DNA from: [Clostridium] celerecrescens 18A
Lineage (GTDB): Bacteria > Bacillota > Clostridia > Lachnospirales > Lachnospiraceae
Reading direction: 5' to 3'
NCBI RefSeq assembly: GCF_002797975.1
Contig: NZ_PGET01000001.1
Span: 4,452,001 to 4,516,000, forward strand
DNA: 64,000 nt
Below are positions 19,807-28,359 of this stretch, piece after piece. The notes below the pieces were generated by a model that made no database searches, was not told where the DNA came from, and worked only from the letters and a program-made list of their open reading frames with translations. Numbering within the stretch: the first letter of the stretch is position 1; every line of letters starts with the position of its first letter. The position numbers and the translations under genes are program-made.

Positions 19807-19910
19807 ACCCTTCGGGTATCCCTTTATGCCTAAAGAGCATAGGCAACAAATAGGAAACACCCTTCGGGTATCCCTTTATGCCTAAAGAGCATAGGCAACA
19901 AATAGGAAAG
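19807..19910. repeat. Two tandem copies of a 52-bp hairpin-forming repeat
   Basis: Two directly adjacent copies with period 52 (19807-19858 and 19859-19910) are identical over 51 bases. Each contains two small inverted repeats: ATACCC/GGGTAT-like arms around TTC (CCCTTCGGG core), and GCCTA/TAGGC around AAGAGCA. The second copy runs into the ribosome binding site AGGAAAGGA of the lipoprotein gene, so the repeat forms its leader or operator. Confidence 0.9.
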
Positions 19911-19921
19911 GAATTTGATTT

Positions 19922-21451
19922 ATGAACATAAAAATAAGATGGAAAAGGCGTTCTGCCTACTCTGTATTTTTGGCAGCAGCAGCTGTTTCTTTATTAGCAG
20001 GCTGCAATAAAACAGAAGCAGTCAAAGGACCTGGAAAGGATGCAACGCCATCCATTGCCATAGTAACGGAACAAAAAAATGAACTGCAGCCTATTGATGC
20101 ACTTACTCCAGGGGGAGATTTAATGCCAAGACTTCTTATGGTGCCGGAACAAAAAGAAAATCCTATCCCGGAGTATTTGCGGAACGGAGTAGAGCATCCG
20201 GTGGTGGCCAGCCTTCAGGAGCGTTTGATGAATTTAGGCTTTATGGACAACGATGAGCCCACCCAGTATTTTGGTAATGTGACTGAGGCTGCAATTAAGA
20301 CGTTCCAGCGACAAAATGGCCTGGCTCAGGATGGAATCGTAGGGCCGGAGACGTTAAATTCCATTATGTCACCATCTGCCAAATATTATGCTGTGTCAAA
20401 GGGTGTGGAGGGTGACGACATATCACGGATCCAGAGCCGCCTTTATGAGCTGGGGTATCTTGCCAGTGCGGGTCAGGTATCCGGCAGCTTTGGGGATGAA
20501 ACAGAGGCCGCGGTCGAGAAGCTACAGGAGGTAAACGGCTTAAACATCGATGGAAAAGTAGGACGTCAGACCATAAACCTGCTTTACAGTGAAGAGATTA
20601 AGCCCAACTTTCTGTCTTATGGAGAAAAAAGCTATTTGGTTTTATCCAGTCAGCAGCGCCTTAAGGAGTTGGGGTATTTAACAACCACTCCGGATGGGGC
20701 ATACGGAAATGATACGGTGATAGCGGTGAAACAGTTCCAGTCCCGGAATGACCTGGTTGTGGATGGATATTTAGGGCCGTCCACCCGGATCACCTTAATG
20801 AGCGCTGGGGCGCAGCCTAATGGCCTGACCCTGGGTGAACAGGGGGAATCGGTTACCAGGATCCAGCAGCTGTTAAATAAATACGGGTATCTGGCTTCCG
20901 CTAATGTGACAGGATATTACGGTGAAGTGACGGAAAAGGCGGTTAAGGCATTCCAGAACAACAATGGACTGAAAGCGGATGGTTCTGTAGGACAGCTTAC
21001 CATGAGTAAGCTTACGGGAAGCGGTATAAAATCCGCAGGCTCTTCCGGTTCCGCAGGTGGTTCCTCAGGAGGAACCGTTAAGGGAGGCTCCGGCGTAAGC
21101 GGACTGCTTTCTATTGCAAGATCAAAGCTTGGACGCCCCTATGTATGGGGGGCCAAGGGTTCGGAATCCTTTGACTGCTCTGGATTTGTCTACTGGTCTC
21201 TCAACCAGGCTGGCGTCAGACAGAGCTATCTGACCTCTTCCGGTTGGAGAAACGTAGGTAAATATACAAAGATCACCAGCTTTGGAAACCTGCAGGCAGG
21301 CGATATTGTGGTGGTAAGCGGCCACGTGGGAATCGTAGCCGGAGGCGGAAAAGTTATCGATGCTTCTTCCAGTAACGGACGGGTAGTGGAGCGTTCCTTA
21401 AGCTCCTGGTGGAAACGCAACTTTATCTGTGGCTGGCGTATATTTGGATAG
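19922..21451 (+). CDS. Lipoprotein with four peptidoglycan-binding repeats and NlpC/P60 domain
   Basis: The 509-residue protein begins with a basic N-terminus, a hydrophobic stretch and the lipobox LLAGC, so it should be lipid-anchored outside the cell. Four PG_binding_1 repeats follow (about residues 90-155, 163-228, 236-298 and 305-368), each ending in a DG-x-V/L-G-x-x-T motif. A Ser/Gly linker leads to an NlpC/P60 domain from residue 390, with the catalytic Cys in FDCSGFVYW and His in SGHVGIVAG; the third position reads VIDASSS. It is a cell-wall endopeptidase, probably for remodelling. Confidence 0.92.
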   Translation: MNIKIRWKRRSAYSVFLAAAAVSLLAGCNKTEAVKGPGKDATPSIAIVTEQKNELQPIDALTPGGDLMPRLLMVPEQKENPIPEYLRNGVEHPVVASLQERLMNLGFMDNDEPTQYFGNVTEAAIKTFQRQNGLAQDGIVGPETLNSIMSPSAKYYAVSKGVEGDDISRIQSRLYELGYLASAGQVSGSFGDETEAAVEKLQEVNGLNIDGKVGRQTINLLYSEEIKPNFLSYGEKSYLVLSSQQRLKELGYLTTTPDGAYGNDTVIAVKQFQSRNDLVVDGYLGPSTRITLMSAGAQPNGLTLGEQGESVTRIQQLLNKYGYLASANVTGYYGEVTEKAVKAFQNNNGLKADGSVGQLTMSKLTGSGIKSAGSSGSAGGSSGGTVKGGSGVSGLLSIARSKLGRPYVWGAKGSESFDCSGFVYWSLNQAGVRQSYLTSSGWRNVGKYTKITSFGNLQAGDIVVVSGHVGIVAGGGKVIDASSSNGRVVERSLSSWWKRNFICGWRIFG

Positions 21452-21466
21452 GAATGGTTCAGAATA

Positions 21467-22828
21467 ATGAGTATGAAAACGCAGAAAAAAGCAATTAATA
21501 TGGTTACAGATTCACCGGGAAGGGCCCTTTTGCTCTTTGCCCTTCCCTTGATTCTTGGAAATTTATTTCAGCAGTTTTATAATATTATAGACTCTGTCGT
21601 GGTCGGACGGTTTGTGGGGGAGGAGGCCCTGGCATCAGTAGGTGCTTCCTATTCCATCACAAATGTGTTTATCGCCATTGCGGTAGGAGGCGGAATCGGA
21701 AGCTCGGTGGTGGTGTCCCAGTTTTTAGGGGCAAAGCAGACTGGAAATATGAAAACCGCCATATCCACCACTCTTATAAACTTTTTATCCATAGGAGTGA
21801 TACTGGGCGGTCTCGGGCTTCTTTTCAATCACCGGATTTTAAGCTTCATGAACACCCCGGAGAATGTATTTTATGATGCCTCGGTGTATCTTGGGATTTA
21901 TTTTATCGGGCTGCCCTTCTTATTCATGTATAACGTACAGGCTTCTGTATTTCAGGCCCTGGGAGATTCTAAGACTCCCTTATATCTGCTGGTATTTTCT
22001 TCTCTATTAAACGTTATACTGGATCTTTTGCTTGTGACCCAGTTTTATATGGGGGTAGCCGGTGTGGCGATAGCCACCTTGATCGCTCAGGGATTTTCAG
22101 CGGTCCTTTCCTTTCTCGTTTTGATAAAACGGTTAAAGGGGTATGAGACAACAGAACCATTTCGGCTTTATGACTGGAATATGATGCTTCATATGATGCG
22201 GGTTGCCATTCCCTCCACCCTTCAGCAGTCCATCGTCCATATCGGAATGCTCCTCGTGCAGTCTGTGGTCAATGGTTTTGGCTCTGCGGTCATGGCGGGC
22301 TTTGCGGCGGGAACCAGGATCGAATCGATCTGTATTGTTCCCATGCTTGCTCTTGGAAATGCCATGTCTACCTATACGGCTCAGAACATAGGTGCTGGAA
22401 AGACAGACCGGGTAAAAACAGGCTACCGTTACTGCTTTCTCATGGCAGGGGTTTTTGCGGTTTTTATCTGTGTCATTATGGAGACCTGGGGAGACTTGTT
22501 TATTCGAAGCTTTTTAAACGAAGGCAGTGCAGAAACAGCGTTTCAGACAGGCATGGATTATGTCCGGTTCATTTCCTTTTTCTATATCTTCATTGGCTGT
22601 AAGTCGATCACAGACGGACTTTTGCGTGGCGCAGGAGATGTGGTGATATTTACTGTTGCCAATCTGGTAAATCTGGCGATCCGGGTGTCGATAGCGGCAA
22701 TGTTCGCTCCCGTTATTGGCGTCCAGGCCGTTTGGTTTGCGGTTCCAATGGGCTGGACGGCCAATTATATTATATCATTCTTCCGTTATCTGTCGGGAAA
22801 GTGGGAGAAGATACGGCTCATTTCTTGA
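21467..22828 (+). CDS. MATE family efflux transporter
   Basis: The 453-residue protein has about 12 transmembrane segments in two halves. It starts with the typical SPGRALLLFALPLILGNLFQ and contains DSVVVGRFVGEEALASVG; the second half has FAAGTRIESICIVP and MSTYTAQNIGAG. This is the NorM/DinF-like group that exports cationic compounds using Na+ or H+. It is 15 bases after the lipoprotein stop and may be co-transcribed with it. Its 3' end overlaps the convergent histidine kinase gene by 11 bases. Confidence 0.93.
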   Translation: MSMKTQKKAINMVTDSPGRALLLFALPLILGNLFQQFYNIIDSVVVGRFVGEEALASVGASYSITNVFIAIAVGGGIGSSVVVSQFLGAKQTGNMKTAISTTLINFLSIGVILGGLGLLFNHRILSFMNTPENVFYDASVYLGIYFIGLPFLFMYNVQASVFQALGDSKTPLYLLVFSSLLNVILDLLLVTQFYMGVAGVAIATLIAQGFSAVLSFLVLIKRLKGYETTEPFRLYDWNMMLHMMRVAIPSTLQQSIVHIGMLLVQSVVNGFGSAVMAGFAAGTRIESICIVPMLALGNAMSTYTAQNIGAGKTDRVKTGYRYCFLMAGVFAVFICVIMETWGDLFIRSFLNEGSAETAFQTGMDYVRFISFFYIFIGCKSITDGLLRGAGDVVIFTVANLVNLAIRVSIAAMFAPVIGVQAVWFAVPMGWTANYIISFFRYLSGKWEKIRLIS

Positions 22829-25082
22829 CGGGGAAGGCTACGCCTGCTTTAAATAGATCTCCGTCAATGTAAAGCCTTAATTCCCCGCCCTGAAGCTCGG
22901 CCAGGCTTTTTGCGATAGAGATTCCCAGCCCGCTTCCTTCCGTGGTCCGGGCAACATCTCCCCGGACAAAGCGTTCAGTCAGTTCATCCGCACGGATGTT
23001 TAACGGGTTTTGAGATATATTCTTCATGGTGAAAACTGCCATATTCTCTTCCAGAGTAACGTCTACGTATACCCGGCTGTGTTCCATGGCATACTTAAAC
23101 GCATTGTTATAAAGGTTCTCAAGCACTCTCCACAAATACCTGCCGTCCGCCTCGATCAGGATGGAATCGGCCGGCAGGGTGGAAACCAGTTCCAGATTCC
23201 GGAGAGCAAATTTTTCTTCAAATTCTCCGTTAGTCTGGTGAATAAGTTCTACAAAATCAATGCTGGTGATGTCAAGCTTTAAATTTCCTGAGCTCGCCTT
23301 TGAGGCCTCTACCAGATCTTCTGTCAAAGTCTTTAATCGCTGGGATTTCTGTTCCAGGACTTCTAAATAGCCCTGAATCTTCGGGTCTTGAATCTTTTCC
23401 CTTTTTATTAGGTCCACATAATTTATGATGGATGTCAGGGGCGTCTTAATGTCATGAGATACATTGGTGATTAAGTCTGCTTTTAAGCGTTCACTTCGTA
23501 CCTTTTCCTGGAGTGCCGTTTCAAGTCCTGTGCTGATGTGATTGATGTGCTCAGCCAGTTCCCGCTCTTTTCCGTTAAATTTCAAGGTATTGATCTTATA
23601 AGTGGTATCTCCTCTGGATATATTTAAGAGGGCCTCATTAATTTGATCGGTCTCCCATGCATTTTTGTACATCTGATGGAATATCCAAAAATCAAGGCAG
23701 AAAAACAGCAGAGCAACTGCCCCCATAAGAATCCGGGATTCTAGGCTGTTATAGGTAAATAAAAGGAAGGCAAAAGCCATTGTCATGGCAACGTTAAAGA
23801 CCAGGAATAAGGTATAAGAAAGCATAATCCGCGTAGTAAAGCGCCGGTTTTTAAAGTACAGGGACAAATTTTTAAATCCCCCGTGCATAAGACTTCCGGT
23901 CCAGAGATTTCCTGCCTTATAACGTTTTAACAAACTTAATGCAGCTGACAGTCCGGCTGCATAATAAATGAGGACCCGAAGGGCCAGCTCTCCGTAATCC
24001 CAATGATCAACGGCAAAGAAAAGGTGAATAATTTTATTTGCAAGCCGGTTTGCAAGAAACAGGGCAAGGATGGCAGCCACAGAATACAGAAGGAGACAGC
24101 TCTCTGCAGGGAGCCGGTCAATCCGTTCTAAGGGACCGCTCTGTTTCCTGTCTGACTGCCCAATCATGCTTACCAGGGCATACAGGGTCGCGATACAACC
24201 CAGGATTCCCAGGCACAGGCTGATCATTCCGGTGATGAATAACAAACGCATCTGGTCATAGGAAGCAGCGGCTTTGGCGTAAGCATCGCTATAAGGATAG
24301 GTAGTATCCACAGCTATTGTCATATGATAATTGCCGTTGTTATAGGGATTCATCTTTTCCAGCTGGGAAGAAATATTTTGGGGGACAGTGGTTAAGTTGG
24401 AATCCACATAAAGCGCTTCTCCTGTTACGTAAAGGTATCTTCCCATTGACTTAAAATCATTGATGGATTTACCGGTAACGTTGCTGTATAGCTTATAATC
24501 TTCAGGTGTGTTCTGATAGAGGACTTCAAACTTTAAGTTGCTTGGATTTTGAATAAAACGGTAAAAAAATGAATAGTAGTTGCCCAGGTGGGTAAGCACC
24601 TCATAGGCCAGCTGGTCCATGGTAAGAAATGCTTCTCCGGGCTCCGTGATTTTAAAATCCGGTTCATAGGCCCGGTAATCTACCCGTACATACGAGTCTG
24701 AGCTATCTGCAGCCGGCTGCCCTCCGCTCACCTTAAATTGCTCATTCAGATAATAGCCCAGGGATTTGGCCCTCCGTATCATCTCGTCCACCGTATATTC
24801 CGTTGTGGTCCCCGGACCTTCTATGACCCGGACAATGGGCTTTGAATAGTCAAGCTTTCCGTTGGTTTCAAATACTTCCTTATATTTTACATAATTAAAA
24901 ATATCATCAATATCAGATTTAAGCTGACGGGTGAATTCAGGCGTGTCCTCATAAGTCTCATGGTTGATCCAGTGGATTCCCTCCCCGTAATGGGAATTGC
25001 TGTACATGATGGAGACGCCTACGACAACGAGAAGGGAGAAGAGCAAATGCATGAGGACTGCAAAATCTTTTCTTTTTTTCAT
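22818..25082 (-). CDS. Membrane sensor histidine kinase
   Basis: The 754-residue protein is unusually long. An N-terminal membrane helix (about residues 10-28) is followed by an extracellular region of about 240 residues, then several hydrophobic segments between roughly residues 280 and 480. The kinase core follows, with the H-box NVSHDIKTPLTS near residue 540, the N-box NNAFKYA near 650 and the G-box EGSGLGISIAKS near 710. No obvious HAMP motif is visible, only a coiled linker. It lies 8 bases after its response regulator and should autophosphorylate in response to an unknown external signal. Confidence 0.92.
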   Translation of the reverse strand: MKKRKDFAVLMHLLFSLLVVVGVSIMYSNSHYGEGIHWINHETYEDTPEFTRQLKSDIDDIFNYVKYKEVFETNGKLDYSKPIVRVIEGPGTTTEYTVDEMIRRAKSLGYYLNEQFKVSGGQPAADSSDSYVRVDYRAYEPDFKITEPGEAFLTMDQLAYEVLTHLGNYYSFFYRFIQNPSNLKFEVLYQNTPEDYKLYSNVTGKSINDFKSMGRYLYVTGEALYVDSNLTTVPQNISSQLEKMNPYNNGNYHMTIAVDTTYPYSDAYAKAAASYDQMRLLFITGMISLCLGILGCIATLYALVSMIGQSDRKQSGPLERIDRLPAESCLLLYSVAAILALFLANRLANKIIHLFFAVDHWDYGELALRVLIYYAAGLSAALSLLKRYKAGNLWTGSLMHGGFKNLSLYFKNRRFTTRIMLSYTLFLVFNVAMTMAFAFLLFTYNSLESRILMGAVALLFFCLDFWIFHQMYKNAWETDQINEALLNISRGDTTYKINTLKFNGKERELAEHINHISTGLETALQEKVRSERLKADLITNVSHDIKTPLTSIINYVDLIKREKIQDPKIQGYLEVLEQKSQRLKTLTEDLVEASKASSGNLKLDITSIDFVELIHQTNGEFEEKFALRNLELVSTLPADSILIEADGRYLWRVLENLYNNAFKYAMEHSRVYVDVTLEENMAVFTMKNISQNPLNIRADELTERFVRGDVARTTEGSGLGISIAKSLAELQGGELRLYIDGDLFKAGVAFPVKK

Positions 25083-25090
25083 AAACGCTC

Positions 25091-25786
25091 CTATTGTTTC
25101 TCTATCTTATAGCCTACGCCCCATACCACTTTTAAGTAGCGAGGTTCTCTTGGGTTGATTTCGATCTTTTCCCGGATGTGCCGGATGTGTACAGCCACGG
25201 TATTATCTGCGCCGATTGCTTCTTCATTCCAGATCTGCTCATAGATTTCGTCAATGGAAAATACTTTTCCCGCATTCTTTACTAAAAGCAGCAGGATGTT
25301 GTACTCAATGGGAGTCAGCTTGATCAGTTCTCCCTCTACGGCAACCTCCTTGTTATCGTCGTTAATGGCCAGGCCTCCGCATTTATACACTTGTCCGGCT
25401 GGCTGTTGGTTCATGTTACCAAGCTGGGTATAACGGCGCAGCTGCGATTTTACCCTGGCTACCAGCTCCAGCGGATTAAAGGGCTTGGTAATATAATCAT
25501 CTGCTCCGATGTTTAATCCCAGGATTTTATCGGTATCCTCGGATTTGGCAGAGAGGATGATGATGGGGATGCTGCTTGTCTCACGGACCTTTAACGTGGT
25601 CCGGATTCCGTCAAGACCCGGCATCATTACATCCAGTATCATTAAATCCACTTCGTGTTCTTCCAGAAGCTTTAGGGCATCATAGCCATCATAGGCTTTA
25701 ATCACATGAAACCCTTCTCCTGTTAAATATATATCAATAGCTTCCACAATTTGTTTGTCATCATCACATACTAAAATATTCTGCAT
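25091..25786 (-). CDS. OmpR/PhoB-family response regulator
   Basis: The 231-residue protein has a receiver domain with the acidic pair in VCDDDKQ, the phospho-acceptor Asp in LMILDVMMPG near residue 51, Thr/Ser in ILSAKS and Lys in ITKPFNP. It then has a winged-helix DNA-binding domain ending in HIRHIREKIE and VVWGVGYKIEK. AAGGAGG is placed seven bases before the ATG at 25786. It forms an operon with the histidine kinase. The prophage integrase lies 84 bases upstream of its start. Confidence 0.94.
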   Translation of the reverse strand: MQNILVCDDDKQIVEAIDIYLTGEGFHVIKAYDGYDALKLLEEHEVDLMILDVMMPGLDGIRTTLKVRETSSIPIIILSAKSEDTDKILGLNIGADDYITKPFNPLELVARVKSQLRRYTQLGNMNQQPAGQVYKCGGLAINDDNKEVAVEGELIKLTPIEYNILLLLVKNAGKVFSIDEIYEQIWNEEAIGADNTVAVHIRHIREKIEINPREPRYLKVVWGVGYKIEKQ

Positions 25787-25807
25787 ACGAAAACCTCCTT
25801 TTTCAAT

Positions 25808-25836
25808 ATTATACAACGAAGGCAGTAAAAAAGCAC
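25808..25836 (-). promoter_or_regulatory. Candidate promoter of the two-component operon
   Basis: On the minus strand TATAAT (25808-25813) lies about 20 bases before the response-regulator ribosome binding site. At 17 bases upstream there is only GTGCTT, a poor -35 box. The bases beyond about 25840 may already belong to the prophage. Confidence 0.4.
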
Positions 25837-25869
25837 ATTACATTTTTATGAATCTCGGAATCCCTTTAT

Positions 25870-27006
25870 TTATGCGTGTTTGAAGGCTACTATCTTTTCA
25901 TTTGACTGCATCTTGACTGCATTATAATATGACTCAAGTTTATCCACTTTTACATCCGTGTATCCAAAATGAGTGTAAGTGTCCAGGGTGGTTTTTATAT
26001 CATCGTGTCCTAAGAGATATTGGGCCTGCTTAATATCTACGCCAGCTTTGTAAAGATCGCTTGCGTAGGTATGCCGGAAGATGTGCGCGGTAATATCACT
26101 TGGCAACGGTGTTTTTGATACGGCTTGCAGTTTCTGAAGGATTTTATTCCATCGTCCATTAAAGGAGCCTAGGCCTATATAGCTGCCAGTTTTTGATTTG
26201 AATAGAATTCCGGATTGCCCAGTTGTGTACTCAAGTAAGACTGGAAGTAGGAGGCTCGGTATAGGGATATACCGTTTTCCAGCGGTTGTCTTAGTGTACT
26301 CCTGTAAACAGCAACTAGTTTTTTTACTGGTAACCAATGTTTTTGATACCTCAATACGTCTCTTTTTAAAATCAATGTCGGACACATTTAATGCTAGTGC
26401 CTCACATTTTCTCATGCCAGTGTATAGAAGGAGGTTGATAAAGCAGCGTTCAAAGTCATTTAATTCCGCATTATCAATAAGCTGCCGTTCTGATGATGTT
26501 AAGGCTCGCTTCTTTGTCCTCCTTGCATTTTTAATGTCCTTCATGCCTGCTGTGATGTCTACTGCTAGTATTTCCTTATATACTGCATATCGTACTATTG
26601 CCCGGATTCTGCCTAAGCACGTATTATAACGTATGGGTTTACCGGATTTGATCATCGAACTTCGAAAGCTCTCAATGTGGCTCTGTTTTAAGTCTTTTAC
26701 TTTGATATCTCCGATAAAAGAATTAATGGTTCTTAGCTCGCTGCGAGTAACGGTTATGGATTGATCTGTAACACTCCCTATCTTTTCATTCGTAAGCCAT
26801 AACTCCGAAAGCTCTCGGAAGGTCATATTTATTTCCTGCAGAATAATCCCCTTATCTTTTAAACTCATGAAATCCCTATAATTTTTGTCCAGTTCTTTTT
26901 GCGTTTTTCCGTAAATGGTTTTACGGATCGGCTTACCGTTCCTTAGTCCTATTGTCACCTGTTTGGAGTATCGTCCATCCTTTCTTTTCTTCTTTTTCTC
27001 AGCCAT
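25870..27006 (-). CDS. int: Tyrosine-type site-specific integrase
   Basis: The 378-residue recombinase has an N-terminal arm-binding domain rich in Lys (KKKKRKDGRYSKQ), a SAM-like core-binding domain (about residues 60-160) and a catalytic domain. The catalytic domain has the active-site Arg in YTGMRKCEALAL, the H-x-x-R in HIFRHTYASDL, the late His in LLGHDDIKTT and the nucleophile in YTHFG. AAAGGAAA precedes the ATG at 27006. It integrates and, with an excisionase, excises the prophage. It is the first prophage gene at the left end and is transcribed towards the att junction. Confidence 0.93.
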   Translation of the reverse strand: MAEKKKKRKDGRYSKQVTIGLRNGKPIRKTIYGKTQKELDKNYRDFMSLKDKGIILQEINMTFRELSELWLTNEKIGSVTDQSITVTRSELRTINSFIGDIKVKDLKQSHIESFRSSMIKSGKPIRYNTCLGRIRAIVRYAVYKEILAVDITAGMKDIKNARRTKKRALTSSERQLIDNAELNDFERCFINLLLYTGMRKCEALALNVSDIDFKKRRIEVSKTLVTSKKTSCCLQEYTKTTAGKRYIPIPSLLLPVLLEYTTGQSGILFKSKTGSYIGLGSFNGRWNKILQKLQAVSKTPLPSDITAHIFRHTYASDLYKAGVDIKQAQYLLGHDDIKTTLDTYTHFGYTDVKVDKLESYYNAVKMQSNEKIVAFKHA

Positions 27007-27025
27007 AATATCATTTCCTTTCGTG

Positions 27026-27043
27026 AGTTGTGATGTCACAACT
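27026..27043. promoter_or_regulatory. Palindrome upstream of the integrase
   Basis: AGTTGTGA-TG-TCACAACT has 8-base perfect arms and sits 20 bases before the integrase start on the minus strand, overlapping its leader. It is a likely operator for a phage regulator. A related palindrome, GTTGTGATATCGCAAC, occurs at 47785-47800. Confidence 0.45.
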
Positions 27044-27069
27044 TATTTTTGGGTACAAAAATACGCCCC

Positions 27070-27098
27070 TTGCCAGGACGTTTCGAAAATGATATAAT
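27070..27098 (+). promoter_or_regulatory. Promoter of a small plus-strand RNA
   Basis: TTGCCA (27070-27075) and TATAAT (27093-27098) are spaced by 17 bases. No open reading frame follows, but a terminator lies 60 bases further on. Confidence 0.65.
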
Positions 27099-27104
27099 TC
27101 TACT

Positions 27105-27190
27105 GATGAGATAGAGTATATCTTTCCGGAAGTCCGGTAAGAGAAAATCTATGTAAAGCCGTTCCGATAGCAGTCGGAGCGGTTTTTTTT
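27105..27190 (+). ncRNA. Candidate phage small RNA of about 85 nt
   Basis: A good promoter (27070-27098) and an intrinsic terminator (CCGTTCCGA and TCGGAGCGG, 27159-27182, then eight T) delimit a short plus-strand transcript that is antisense to neither neighbouring gene. An internal hairpin lies at 27121-27142 (CCGG/CCGG flanked by TCTT/AAGA). No start codon with a ribosome binding site is present. It lies between the integrase leader and the lysogeny lipoprotein. I do not recognise a known family. Confidence 0.5.
27158..27190 (+). terminator. Intrinsic terminator of the small RNA
   Basis: A nine-base-pair stem with one G-T pair and a six-base loop is followed by TTTTTTTT on the plus strand only, so it ends plus-strand transcription. 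Confidence 0.75.
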
Positions 27191-27194
27191 CGCA

Positions 27195-27797
27195 TTAGGG
27201 CGTTGGGTATATAACGTTCCCTGTATTATCAACTATCTTAAAATCATATTTACGCCGATCTATAGGAACGAGGCTTAATGCTTGGTATACATCTGAAAGA
27301 ACTCCCACATTTATAGCTGCTTCAACAAATTTCATTCCGCCTTCAGCTGAATTTGAATAGAGCGTAATGCTTTTAAGATCTTTAGTGTACTCATAATGAG
27401 TAAAAATTCCCTCGTATTTTTCATTGCTTATGAGTTTTTCTAGGTTTTCATCTATTCCGGTCTTTTTTAAGGCATCAACTGTAGATTTTCTTTCTGATTC
27501 CAGCATCATAACTGAATAATGTTTGTCATCATAAACAGAGGCGTTGAAATCGGAATCTTTCTCATTTAGTTTAATAACAAAATCATCAATTGTTTGATTA
27601 TAAGACAACATTGCCAGATAGACAATTTCTGTCATTTTGGCGGACTGTGTAGCCTTTACCTCTTTTTCCTCTAGCATATCTGAAGAAGCTGAGGTGGGAG
27701 CTGCTGTTTTCGTTTTTTTAGCTGATACATTGTTCCCGCAAGCAGTGGTAGCAAGCGCTGTGGAAAATACTAGAAGCAAAAATATTTTTTTCATCAT
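27195..27797 (-). CDS. Prophage lipoprotein, candidate superinfection exclusion factor
   Basis: The 200-residue protein starts MMKK followed by a hydrophobic stretch and a lipobox-like TTACGN, so it should be a lipid-anchored surface protein. A Lys/Thr/Ala/Ser-rich linker precedes a mixed alpha/beta domain with no family I recognise. GGGGTCGAG lies before the ATG. It sits in the lysogeny module between the integrase and the ImmA-like gene. In several Gram-positive phages this position holds a lipoprotein that blocks DNA entry of related phages (Ltp of phage TP-J34 is the known case). That role is inferred from position only. Confidence 0.7.
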   Translation of the reverse strand: MMKKIFLLLVFSTALATTACGNNVSAKKTKTAAPTSASSDMLEEKEVKATQSAKMTEIVYLAMLSYNQTIDDFVIKLNEKDSDFNASVYDDKHYSVMMLESERKSTVDALKKTGIDENLEKLISNEKYEGIFTHYEYTKDLKSITLYSNSAEGGMKFVEAAINVGVLSDVYQALSLVPIDRRKYDFKIVDNTGNVIYPTP

Positions 27798-27868
27798 ACT
27801 CGACCCCTTTTTCATTGTAATCATAAAAAGCCATAGGCTATTTTAATCTTATTTTGCTAAACTCAACT

Positions 27869-28336
27869 TTAATTAGTCATTTTGCATATATTGAATGGTT
27901 CAAAAAAAATTATGTATTCTTCCTTTTGCATGCCGAGGCCATATTTGGAATGATAACAATCTATTGCATCTTGGAGAAAAGACTCAGTTACGCAAAGATG
28001 TTCGGCAATCTCATATCGATTACAGCAACCAGCTTCCTTAGCAGAAATTATTTTTTCTATTGTCACCATTTTATTATAGGCCCAAAGCCTTGCAAAATTT
28101 TCCTGTTTCTGATTGGCGGTGCTTTCCATATTTAAAATTATACCAGAAGATGTATGATGGTGCCCTAATTCTTCAGCAAGTATACATGCTTTTTCTACAC
28201 ACGTTTCAATGCGATTACTAATTGCTATAGACCCATCACAGTATAAGCCTTTAATATTTTCACTCTTAAAAGGAACATAGTCGATGTGTAAACCAACGTC
28301 TGCCGCTTCCTGTTCTTCTTTTTCTAAGTCATTCAT
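27869..28336 (-). CDS. ImmA/IrrE family metallopeptidase-like protein
   Basis: The 155-residue protein carries LAEELGHHHTSSG near residue 60, the zinc-peptidase helix of the ImmA/IrrE family, in the phage variant where the first metal-binding His of HExxH reads Glu. These proteins cleave or inactivate the adjacent XRE repressor to trigger induction, as in ICEBs1. It lies immediately downstream of the repressor gene (23 bases), in the same transcript, which supports that role. Confidence 0.82.
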   Translation of the reverse strand: MNDLEKEEQEAADVGLHIDYVPFKSENIKGLYCDGSIAISNRIETCVEKACILAEELGHHHTSSGIILNMESTANQKQENFARLWAYNKMVTIEKIISAKEAGCCNRYEIAEHLCVTESFLQDAIDCYHSKYGLGMQKEEYIIFFEPFNICKMTN

Positions 28337-28359
28337 TACTCTGTTGCCCCCACATAATT

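Noticed and set aside
27100..27150. CTGATGAG followed by GAGAAAA, resembling a hammerhead ribozyme core
   Set aside because: The stems required next to CTGATGA and GAAA cannot be formed; the intervening hairpin does not abut either core element.
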